Shown here: positions 11,001 through 23,000 of the stretch, one piece after another | Position numbering within the stretch: position 1 is the first letter of the stretch | Layout: the number at the start of each line of letters is the position of its first letter | DNA from: Saccharothrix obliqua | GTDB lineage: Bacteria; Actinomycetota; Actinomycetes; Mycobacteriales; Pseudonocardiaceae | NCBI RefSeq assembly: GCF_019375475.1 | Contig: NZ_JAHXGQ010000011.1 | Coordinates: 62,001 to 126,000, forward strand | Direction of reading: 5' to 3' | DNA length: 64,000 nucleotides | Program-made: the position numbers and the translations under genes | The notes under the pieces: model-generated | The model's input: the letters and a program-made list of their open reading frames with translations, nothing else | Database searches by the model: none | Told to the model about the DNA's origin: nothing

Positions 11001-14000
11001 CGCTGGCTGGTGTCACGGGGCGCGGAGCACGTCGTGCTGGTGAGCCGCCGCGGCACCGACGCGCCGGGCGCCGCCGCGGTGCGGGACCTCCCGGGCGTGA
11101 CCGTGGAGGCGTGCGACGTGGCGGACCTCGCGCAGGTGCGCGACCTGGTCGCCCGCCACGACATCGGCTCGGTCTTCCACGCCGCGGGCGCGATCCGGGC
11201 GACCCGCCTGGCCGACGCCGACCCCGCCGCGTTCGTCGACGTGCTGGCCGCCAAGGTGCTCGGCGCGGTCAACCTGGCCGAGCTGCTGCCCGACCTCGAC
11301 GCGTTCGTGTTGTTCTCCTCCACCGCCGGCGTGTGGGGTGACGGGCACGGCGCGGCCTACGCGGCGGGCAACACGTTCCTGGACGCCATGGCCGCGCAAC
11401 ACCGGGCACAGGGCCGCGCCACGACCTCGGTGTCGTGGGGGATCTGGGCCGAGGGCGGTATGGCGGCGCTGGACACCGTGCAGCGCCAGCGGACCCTGCT
11501 CGGCCTGGGCGAGTTGTCGCCGGACCACGCGTTGGCGGCGTTGGGCGACGTGCTCGACCAGGACGTGGCGCACGCGATCGTCACCGACGTGGACTGGCCG
11601 GTGTTCGCCGCCGCCTTCACGCACGCCCGGCCCAGTCGGCTGCTCGCCGACCTGCCCGCCGCGCGTCGCGTCGAAACCGTCACGCCACAACACCGCACCG
11701 ACCTGCTGGAGACGGTCACGGCACAGGTGGCGGCCGTGCTCGGGCACAGCTCGCCGCGGGCGCTGGACCCGAAGCTGCCGTTCAAGGAACTGGGTTTCGA
11801 CTCGCTCACCGCCGTGGACCTGCGCAACCGGCTGGTCGCCGTGCTGGGCGTGCCGCTGCCGACCACGCTGGTGTTCGACCACCCGACGCCCGCGCGGCTC
11901 GCCGCGCACCTCGCGGGTGAGGCCGCGCCGACGGAGGTCACGCCGACCGCGGTGGACGACGACCTGATCGCCATCGTCGGGATGGGCTGCCGGTTCCCCG
12001 GTGGCGTGGAGTCGCCGGACGACCTGTGGCGGTTGGTGGCGGACGGGGTGGACGCGGTCGGGGACTTCCCGACCGACCGGGGCTGGGACCTCGCGCGCCT
12101 GCACGACCCGGAGGGGCGGCGACCCCGTTCTTCGGTCACCAGTAAGGGAGGGTTCCTTGACGGGGCAGGTGGTTTCGACGCCGCCTTCTTCGGCATCTCA
12201 CCACGGGAAGCCCTGGCCATGGACCCGCAGCAGCGGGTGTTGCTGGAGACGGCGTGGCAGACGTTCGAGCACGCCGGGATCGACCCGACGTCCCTGGAGG
12301 GCAGCCGGACCGGTGTGTTCACCGGTATCTGGTCCACCGGCTACGCGGAGGGCGCGATCCCCGACGACCTGGAGGGCTACCAGGTCACCGGAACCGCGAC
12401 CAGCATCGGGTCCGGACGCCTGTCGTACCTGTTCGGCCTGCTCGGTCCCGCGTTGTCCCTGGACACCGGCTGCTCGTCGTCCCTGGTGGCGTTGCACCTG
12501 GCGGCGCAGGCGCTGCGGTCGGGTGAGTGCTCGCTGGCGCTCGCGGGCGGCGTGACGCTCAACTCCACGCCCTCCCTGTTCACCGAGATGTCGCGGCAGG
12601 GCGCGAGCGCGCCGGACGGGCGCAGCAAGTCCTTCGCGGCCTCCGCCGACGGCGCGGGCTGGTCCGAGGGCGCGGGACTCCTGCTGCTTGAGCGGTTGTC
12701 GGATGCGCGGCGGAATGGGCACCGGGTATTGGCGGTGGTGCGTGGTTCGGCGGTGAACCAGGATGGTGCGTCGAATGGTTTGACGGCGCCGAATGGTCCG
12801 TCGCAGGAGCGGGTGATTCGGCAGGCGTTGGCGAACGCGCGGTTGGAGCCGTCGGACGTGGATGCCGTTGAGGCGCACGGCACGGGTACGACGTTGGGTG
12901 ATCCGATCGAGGCGCAGGCGTTGCTCGCGACCTACGGGCAGGACCGGTCGGAGCCGTTGTGGTTGGGGTCGGTGAAGTCCAACCTCGGCCACACCCAGGC
13001 GGCGGCGGGTGTGGCCGGTGTGATCAAGATGGTGTTGGCGTTGCGGCACGGCGTGTTGCCCCGCACGTTGCACGTCGATGCGCCGACGTCGCATGTGGAC
13101 TGGACGGCCGGGGACGTGCGCCTGCTGACGGCGAACCGGCCGTGGCCGGACAGCGGACGGCCGCGGCGGGCGGGTGTGTCGGCGTTCGGGATCAGCGGCA
13201 CCAACGCCCACGTCATCGTCGAGCAGTCACCCGAAAGCGTCCCGGAAGCGGCGGACGGCCCGGTGCTCTGGCCGTTGTCGGCCAAGTCGGCGGAGGCGTT
13301 GCGGGAGCAGGCCGAGCGGTTGCGGGCTTTCGTGGCCGAGCACCCCGACGTGGGTGCGGGTGCGATTGGCCGGGCGTTGGCCACGCGTACCCGGTTCGAG
13401 CACCGTGCCGTGGTGGTCGGTGATGTGGCCGGGCTGGAGGCTTTGGCCGAGGGCGGTGAGTCGCCGCACCTGGTGACCGGTGTGGCGGTGAATCCGGGTA
13501 AGCGGGTGTTCGTTTTTCCGGGTCAGGGTGCGCAGTGGGTGGGGATGGGTGGTGCGTTGTATGCCGCTGATCCGGTTTTTCGGGGTGTGGTTGATGAGTG
13601 TGCGGTGGCGTTGGCTCCGTTTGTGGAGTGGTCGCTGGTCGAGGTTTTAGAGCGTGGTGTGTTGGATCGGGTGGATGTGGTGCAGCCGGTGTTGTGGGCT
13701 GTGATGGTGGGTTTGGCGGCGGTGTGGCGGTCTCGTGGTGTGGTGCCGGATGCGGTGGTGGGGCATTCGCAGGGTGAGATCGCGGCGGCGGTGGTGGCGG
13801 GTGCGTTGTCGTTGGCGGACGGGGCCAAGGTCGTCGCGTTGCGGAGCAAGGCGTTGGTCGCCATCGCGGGCCAGGGTGGGATGATGTCGGTCAACCTGTC
13901 CGATCCCGACTACCTCGCACCGTGGGGCGAGCGGTTGACCGTGGCGGTGGTGAACTCGGCCGACACCGTCGTCGTGTCCGGTGAGCCGCAAGCCTTGGAC

Positions 14001-17000
14001 GAGTTGTTCGAGTCGTGCCGGCGGGACGGCATCCACGCCCGGCGAATCCCCGTCGACTACGCGGCGCATTCGGCTCAGGTGGAGTTGGTGCGGGAACGGT
14101 TGTTGGCGGATTTGGCGGATGTCGTGTGGCGTCCGGCGGAGATCGCTTTTGTGTCGGCGGTGACGGGTGGTCCGGTCGAGCGGTTGGACGCGGATTACTG
14201 GTACCGGAATTTGCGGGAGCCGGTGCGGTTCGACTGGGCGGTGGAGCACCTGGTCGGTTCGGGTCATGGTGTTTTCGTTGAGGTGAGTCCGCATCCGGTG
14301 TTGGTGCAGTCGTTGCCGGACGTGGTGGCGGTGGGCACTTTGCGTCGGGATCACGGGTCGGTGGAGGACTTCCTGACCTCGTTGGCACGACTGCACGTCG
14401 CCGGAGTCGACGTCGAGTGGCCGTCCGGCGCGGGTGTCGTGGTGGACCTGCCCACGTACGCCTTCCAGCGCAAGGAGTTCTGGCTGTCCACGTCGGCGCC
14501 CGACGTGGCGGCGGCCGGGCTCGGCTCGCCGGACCACCCGCTGCTGGGCGCGGTCACGGAGCTGCCGGACGGCGGGTCCGTGTCGACCGGCAGGCTCTCC
14601 ACCCGCACGCACCCGTGGCTCGCCGACCACGCGGTCGACGGCGTGGTCCTCCTGCCCGGCACGGCCTTCCTCGAACTCGCCACGCGCTCCGGGCCGCTGG
14701 AAGACCTCGTGCTGCACACCCCGCTGGTGCTGTCCGCGGAACCCACACTGGTGCAGGTCTCGGTCGGCCCGCCGGACGGGGGTCGCCGGAGCATCGCCAT
14801 CCACTCCCGCACGGGGGAGACGTGGGTCAAGCACGCGTCCGGCACGCTCGGCGGCCACGTCGAACCGCGACCGGTCGCCCTGCCCGCCGACGCGGAAAGG
14901 CTCGACCCGGCGGACTTCTACCGCCACCTCGCCGACCTCGGGTACGAGTACGGCCCGGCGTTCCAGGGCGTCCGGGCGCTGTGGCGGTCGGGTGACGACC
15001 TGGTGGCCGAGGTGACGGTGCCCGAGGGCGACCGCTTCGGCGTGCACCCGGCACTGCTCGACGCGGCGTTGCAGCCGGTGATCCTGCTCAGCCCCGACGC
15101 GCGGGTGCGGTTGCCGTTCTCGTTCGCCGGGGTGGCGGTGCACCGAACCGGCGTCGCCGCCGCGCGGGTACGCCTGTCCCGCACCGGAACCGACACCTAC
15201 GCGGCCGCCCTCGCCACGCTGGACGGCGAACCGGTGGCGACCATCGGGACGTTGACCGTGCGACCCGCCGGTGCGTCCGCGACCGTGCTGCGCACCCACT
15301 GGGCGCCGCTCACACCGGGCACCCGGGAAGAAGTCACCGCCGGGCCGTTGCTCACCGCGCCCGAGGACGCCGCGTCCGTGCACGCGTTGACCCAGCGGGC
15401 CCGCGAGGTGGTGCAGGACTTCCTGGCCACCGGGCAGGGGAAGCTGGCGGTGCTCACGCGTGGTGTCGCCGGTGCGGCCGTGCGTGGCCTGGTGCGCAGC
15501 GCGCAGGCCGAGCACCCGGGCCGGTTCGTGTTGGTGGACCTGGACGAGCGTGCCACCGCCGAGCAGGGCCTCGCGGCGGCGGCCGTGGCGGGTGGCGAAC
15601 CGGAACTCGCCCTGCGTGGCGGGGACGTCCTGGTGCCCCGGCAACGCCGGGCCGGGCCGGAGCTGGTCCCGCCGGGCGGCGCGTACCGGCTCGCCGAGTC
15701 GGGCACCGGCAGCCTCGACGACCTGGGCCTGGCCGGGTACGACGAACCGCCGTTGGCGGCGGGTCAGGTCCGGATCGCGGTGCGGGCGGCCGGGGTGAAC
15801 TTCCGGGACGTGCTGATCGCGCTCGGCGTCTACCCGGACCGGGCACTGCTCGGCGGTGAAGCGGCCGGGACGGTGCTGGAGGTCGGACCGGGCGTGACCC
15901 GGTGGCGGCCTGGCGACCGGGTGGCGGGGTTGGCGACCGGCGCGTTCGGCCCACGTGCGGTGACCGACCACCGGCTGCTCACCGCGGTGCCGGCGGACTG
16001 GGACGACGTGCTCGCCGCGTCCGTGCCGGTCGCGTTCCTCACCGCGTGGTACGGCCTGGTCGACCTGGGCGGCCTCCGTGCCGGTGACCGGGTGCTGGTG
16101 CACTCCGCCGCGGGTGGCGTCGGGATGGCGGCGGTGCGGATCGCGCGGCACCTCGGCGCGGAGGTGTTCGCCACGGCGAGCCCCGCGAAGTGGGACGTGT
16201 TGCGGGCGCAGGGTTTGCCGGACGACCACATCGCGTCGTCACGCACGACCGCGTTCGCCGACCGGTTCCCCGCGGTGGATGTCGTGCTGAACTCGCTCGC
16301 CGGTGAGCTGACCGACGCGTCCCTGCGCCTGCTCGCGCCCGGCGGGCGGTTCGTGGAGATGGGCAAGACGGACCTGCGCTCGCTGCCGGACACCGTGTAC
16401 CACCCGTTCGACCTCAACGACGTGGACCCCGAGCGGGTCGCGGAGATCTTCGCCGAGGTGCGTGGCCTGCTGGCGGCGGGTGTGCTGACGCCGCTGCCGC
16501 ACACCGCGCGCGACCTGCGCCAGGCGGCGGACGTGCTGCGCCTGATGAGCCAGGGCGGGCACACCGGCAAGCTGGTGCTGACCATCCCGCGCGACCTCGA
16601 CCCCGCCGGCACGGTGCTGATCACCGGTGGCACCGGCGTGCTCGGTCGCGCCGTCGCCCGCCACCTGGTCGCCCGGCACGGCGTGCGCAACCTGCTGCTG
16701 GTCAGCCGCACCGGCGGTGACGTGCCCGACCTCGACGCGAACGTCGTGGTCGCCCGGTGCGACGTCGCCGACCGGGCGGAGCTGGCCGCCCTGCTGGCGA
16801 CCATCCCCGCCGACCGGCCGCTGACCGCGGTCGTGCACGCGGCGGGCGTGCTGGACGACGCCGTGGTGGAGCGGCTGACCGCCGGGCAACTGGACCGCGT
16901 GCTGCGGCCCAAGGTCGACGGGGCCTGGCACCTGCACGAGCTGACCCGGGACCTGGACCTGCGCGCGTTCGTGTTGTTCTCGGCCGCGGCGGGGGTGATC

Positions 17001-20000
17001 GGCAACGCGGGCCAGGCGAACTACGCCGCCGCCAACGCCTACCTGGACGCGCTGGCGGAGCACCGCCAGGCACGGGGACTGCCGGCCGTGTCGATGGCGT
17101 GGGGCTATTGGGCCGAGCCGAGCGGCATGACCGCGCACCTCACCGAGACCGACAAGCAGCGCTTGGCGCGCAAGGGCATCCGGCCCATCACCACCGAGCA
17201 GGCGCTGGCCATGTTCGACGCCGCGCTCGCCTCCGGGCGTCCGGCGTTGACCACCGCCCACCTGCACACCACCACGCCCCGACCGCGTGTGACACCCGCC
17301 GCCGACCTGCTGACCGTCATCACCACCCACACCACGGCGGTGCTCGGCCACGACGACGCCTCCGCGGTGAACCCGCGGCAGAGCTTCCGCGACCTGGGTT
17401 TCGACTCGTTGACCGCGGTGGAGCTGCGCAACCGCCTCAACACCGCCACCGGCCTGCGGCTGCCCGCGACCCTGGTGTTCGACCACCCGACGCCCGCCGA
17501 ACTCGCCGCGCACCTGGAGAACCTGATCTCGGGCGCGCGCGTGGAGACCAGCACGCCCGCGCCCGCCGCGCCCGTCGACGACGACCCGGTCGTCATCGTC
17601 GGCATGGGGTGCCGCCTGCCGGGTGGCGTGGAGTCGCCGGACGACCTGTGGCGGTTGGTGGCGGACGGGGTGGACGCGGTCGGGGAGTTCCCGACCGACC
17701 GGGGCTGGGACGTGGACGCGCTCTACCACCCCGACCCCGACCACCCCGGCACGTCGTACACGCGGCACGGCGCGTTCCTGGCGGACGCGGCGGGTTTCGA
17801 CGCCGACTTCTTCGGCATCTCGCCACGCGAGGCGTTGGCGATGGACCCGCAGCAACGGGTGTTGCTGGAGACGGCGTGGCAGACGTTCGAGCACGCCGGG
17901 ATCGACCCGACCTCGTTGCGCGGCAGCCAGACCGGTGTGTTCACCGGCCTCTGGTCGTCCGGCTACGTGGGCAGCGCCGAGCAGGCGCCGCGGGACGCGG
18001 AGGGCTATCTCGCCACCGGCATCTCGCCGAGCGTCACGTCCGGCCGCGTCGCCTACCTGCTCGGCCTGCGTGGTCAGGCCGTGTCGGTCGACTCGGCCTG
18101 CTCCTCGTCGCTGATGGCGATCCACCTGGCGGCGCAGGCGCTGCGGTCCGGCGAGTGCTCGCTCGCCCTGGCCGGTGGCGTGACGGTGATCGTGACCCCG
18201 CTCGGCTTCACCGAGTTCTCCCGCCAACGCGGCCTGGCCGCGGACGGCCGCTGCAAGCCGTTCTCGGCGGCGGCGGACGGCACCAGTTGGGGCGAGGGCG
18301 CGGGCCTCGTGTTGTTGGAGCGGTTGTCGGATGCGCGGCGGAATGGGCACCGGGTGTTGGCGGTGGTGCGTGGTTCGGCGGTGAATCAGGATGGTGCGTC
18401 GAATGGTTTGACGGCGCCGAATGGTCCGTCGCAGGAGCGGGTGATTCGGCAGGCGTTGGCGAACGCGCGGTTGGAGCCGTCGGACGTGGATGCCGTCGAG
18501 GCGCACGGGACCGGGACCACTCTCGGCGATCCGATCGAGGCGCAGGCGTTGTTGGCGACCTACGGGCAGGATCGTGCCGAGCCGTTGTACCTGGGGTCGG
18601 TGAAGTCGAACATCAGCCACACGCAAGCCGCCGCGGGTGTGGCCGGTGTGATCAAGATGGTGTTGGCGTTGCGGCACGGGATGTTGCCCCGCACGTTGCA
18701 CGTCGATTCACCTACGCCGCACGTGGACTGGACTTCCGGTGACATCCGCCTGGTCACCGAGAACACGCCGTGGCCCGAGGTCGGTCGGCCCCGCCGGGCG
18801 GGGATCTCGTCGTTCGGTGTCAGCGGCACGAACGCGCACCTGATCGTGGAGCAGTACCCGGAGGAGCCCGCCGCGAGCGGTTCGGACGCGCCGCTGGTGT
18901 GGCCGTTGTCGGCGAAGTCGCCGGAGGCGTTGCGGGAGCAGGCCAAGCGGCTGCGTGGTTATGTCGCCGAGCACCCGGATGTGGGTGCTGCGGCCGTCGG
19001 TCGGGCGTTGGTCGGGCGCACGCAGTTCGAGCACCGCGCGGTGGTGGTCGGTGATGTGGCCGGGTTGGAGGCTTTGGCTGAAGGGCGTGAGTCGCCGCAC
19101 CTGGTGACCGGGTCGGTGGTGGAGCCGGGTAAGCGGGTGTTCGTTTTTCCGGGTCAGGGTGCGCAGTGGGTGGGGATGGGTGGTGCGTTGTATGCCGCTG
19201 ATCCGGTTTTTCGGGGTGTGGTCGATGAGTGTGCGGTGGCGTTGGCTCCGTTTGTGGAGTGGTCGCTGGTCGAGGTTTTAGAGCGTGGTGTGTTGGATCG
19301 GGTGGATGTGGTGCAGCCGGTGTTGTGGGCTGTGATGGTGGGTTTGGCGGCGGTGTGGCGGTCTCGTGGTGTGGTGCCGGATGCGGTGGTGGGGCATTCG
19401 CAGGGTGAGATCGCGGCGGCGGTGGTTGCGGGTGCGTTGTCGTTGGGTGATGCGGCGAAGGTTGTCGCGTTGCGGAGCAAGGCGTTGGTCGCCATCGCGG
19501 GCCAGGGCGGCATGGTTTCCGTGGGGCTGTCCGCCGAGGCCGCTGCCGAGTACACCGCGCGGTGGGGTGAGCGGGTCACGATCGCGGTGGTGAACGGCCC
19601 GGGTGCCGTGGTGGTCTCGGGCGAGCCCGCGGCACTGGCGGAACTGGTCGCTTCCTGCGAGGCCGACGGTGTCCGGGTGCGCACGCTGCCGGTGGACTAC
19701 GCGGCGCATTCGGCTCAGGTGGAGTTGGTGCGGGAGCGGTTGTTGGCGGATTTGGCGGATGTCGTGTGGCGTCCGGCCGAGGTTGCTTTTGTGTCGGCGG
19801 TGACGGGTGGTCCGGTCGAGCGGTTGGACGCGGATTACTGGTACCGGAATCTGCGGGAGCCGGTGCGGTTCGACTGGGCGGTGGAGAGTCTGGTCGGTTC
19901 GGGTCATGGTGTTTTTGTCGAGGTGAGTCCGCATCCGGTGTTGGTGCAGTCGTTGCCGGACGTGGTGGCGGTGGGCACGTTGCGTCGGGATCACGGGTCG

Positions 20001-23000
20001 GTGGAGGACTTCCTGACCTCGTTGGCACGGCTGCACGTCGCCGGGGTCGACGTCGACTGGGGTTTCGCACCCGGTGGCACGGCCGATCTGCCGACGTACG
20101 CCTTCCAGCGCAAGGACTACTGGCTGCCGCAGGTCGCCTCGGCGGACGTGACGGCGGCCGGCCTGGCGGCGGCGGACCACCCGCTGCTCGGCGCGGCGGT
20201 GGCGATGCCGGACGGGCGGGGCGCGGTGTTGACCGGCCGGCTGTCCACGACGTCCCACCCGTGGCTGGCCGATCACGCGGTGCTCGGCTCGGTGTTGTTG
20301 CCCGGCACGGGTTTCGTGGAGCTGGCGATGCGGGCGGGCCGCGAGGTCGGCCTGACCGCCGTGGACGAGCTGGTGCTGCACAACCCGCTGGTGTTGTCGG
20401 CCGAGCCGGTGCTGGTGCAGGTCACGGTGACCGACGGGACGCGGGTGGCCATCCACTCGCGCTCGGGCGGTACGTGGGTCGAGCACGCCACCGGTGTGCT
20501 GTCCTCGGCCGGTGAACCGGTGGCGGCGGCGTGGGCGGCGGAGTGGCCGCCGCCCGGCGAGTCCGTCGACCTGGCCGACTTCTACGACCGGCTGGCCGTG
20601 CGGGGTTACGAGTACGGCCCGGTGTTCGCGGGTGTGCGGGCGGTGTGGCGTCGTGGTGACGAGTTGTTCGCCGAGGTCTCCGTGGACACCGTGGATGCCC
20701 GCGACGGGTTCGGGCTGGACCCGGCGTTGCTCGACGCGGCGTTGCAGCCGTTGACGTTGCTGGGTGGCGGCCGGTTGCCGTTCTCGTTCGGCGGTGTCGT
20801 GGTGCACCGACCGGTCGCCGCCGCACGCGTCCGGCTCACGCCGACCGCCGCCGACACCTACCGGGTGGCGCTGGCGGACGACGGCGGTGCGCTGGTCGCG
20901 GAGGTCGGCACGTTGACCGTGCGGCCCATGACCGGTGACTTCCTCGGCGGCGGCAACCTGCTGTTCCGCCCGGACTGGGCGCCGGTGCCGACCGCGGACG
21001 AGCCCGTCGCCGTGCACGAGGTGGTGGTGCCGGAGGGCGATGTCGTGCGGGCGACGCACGCCGTGGTCGGCGAAACCCTCCGCGTGCTCCAGGAGAACCT
21101 GGCCGGGGACGCCCGCCTGGCGATCGTGACGCGTGGCGCGGTCGCGGTCCGGCCGGACGAGCGGGTCGACCCGGCGGCGGCGGCCGTGTGGGGCCTGGTG
21201 CGGTCGGCGCAGTCGGAGCACCCGGGCCGGTTCGTGCTGGTGGACGGCGAAGCGCGGGTCGCGGCGGATGAACCCCAGGTGGCCGTGCGTGACGGGCAGG
21301 TGTTCGCGGCCCGGCTGGCGCGGACGTCCGGTGCGCCCGCCACGCCGTTGAACCCCGACGGCACGGTGCTCATCACCGGCGGCACGGGTGCGTTGGGACG
21401 ACGCGTGGCCGAGCACCTGGTGACGCGGCACGGCATCCGCCACCTGCTGCTGGTCGGGCGGAGCACGCGGGACGTGGTGGTGCCCGGCGCGGACGTGCGG
21501 GTGGTGGCCTGCGACGTGGCGGACCGCGACGCCGTGGCCGCGTTGCTGGCGTCCGTGCCCGCCGAGCACCCGTTGACGGCGGTCGTGCACGCGGCCGGTG
21601 TGCTGGACGACGGGGTGGTCACGGCGTTGACGCCCGAGCGCGTGGCGGACGTGCTGCGCCCCAAGGTGGACGGCGCTTGGCACCTGCACGAGCTGACCGC
21701 CGGGTTGGCCGCGTTCGTGTTGTTCTCCTCGGCGGCCGGTGTGCTGGGTGGTCCCGGGCAGGCGAACTACGCGGCGGCCAACGCGTTCCTGGACGGTTTG
21801 GCGGCGCACCGCCGGGCCGAGGGGCTGCCCGCCGTGTCGCTCGCCTGGGGGCACTGGGCGGAGGAGGGCGGTCTGGCCGGTCGGCTCACCGACGCCGACC
21901 AGCGGCGGCTGGCGCGCTCCGGCGTGCGGCCGATGACGACGGCGGAGGCGTTGCGGCTGCTGGACATCGGGCTCGGCGGCGTGGAACCGGTCCTGCTGGC
22001 GGCGAAGCTCGACCCGGACGCCGGGTCGTCGCTGCTGCGTGGCTTCGGCCGCGTGCGCCCGCCCGCGCCGGAACCGGCGGGTCGGCTGCTGGACCTCGTG
22101 GTGCGTCACACGTCCGTGGTGCTGGGACGGGAGGACGGGGTCGACCCGGAGCGCGCGTTCCGCGATCTCGGGTTCGACTCGCTGACCTCGGTGGAGCTGC
22201 GCAACCGGCTCGCCGCCGCCACCGGGCTGCGGCTGCCCGCCACGCTGGCGTTCGACCACCCGTCACCGGCGGCGCTCGCCACGCACCTGGCGGAGTTGCG
22301 TTCCGGTTCCCGCCGCGTGGTGGAGACGCCGGTCGCGGTCCCGGTGGCGGACGACCCGGTGGTCGTGGTGGGCATCGGCTGCCGCTACCCGGGTGGTGTC
22401 CGGTCGGCCGACGACCTGTGGCGGCTGGTGTCGGACGGCGTCGACGCGATCGGCGAGTTCCCGGCCGACCGGGGTTGGGACGTGCGGTTCGACCCGGAAG
22501 GCGGACCCGGCACGACCTACACGCGGCACGGCGGCTTCCTGTACGACGCGGCGGGTTTCGACGCGGGCTTCTTCGGCATCTCGCCGCGTGAGGCGTTGGC
22601 GATGGACCCGCAGCAACGGGTCCTGCTGGAGACCGCGTGGGAGGCGTTGGAGCACGGCGGGATCGACCCGACCTCGTTGCGGGGCAGCCGGACCGGGGTG
22701 TTCACCGGTATCTGGGCCTCCGGTTACGGTGCGGGCGCGCAACCGCACGACCTGGAGGGCTACCTCTCCACCGGCAACGCGACCAGCGTGACGTCCGGCC
22801 GCGTGTCCTACCTGCTCGGGCTGGAAGGCCCCGCCATGTCCGTGGACACGGCGTGCTCGTCGTCGCTGGTCGCGATCCACCTGGCGGCGCAGGCGCTGCG
22901 GTCGGGCGAGTGCTCGCTCGCGCTGGCGGGCGGTGTCACGGTCATGGCGTCCCCGGCCGGGTACGTCGAGTTCTCCCGGCAGCGCGGCCTCGCCCCGGAC

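Noticed and set aside
12690-20060. Lower-GC blocks in PKS modules as mobile-element insertions
   Set aside because: They are in frame, encode normal KS/AT sequence and show no terminal repeats or transposase; internal conversion is a simpler explanation.
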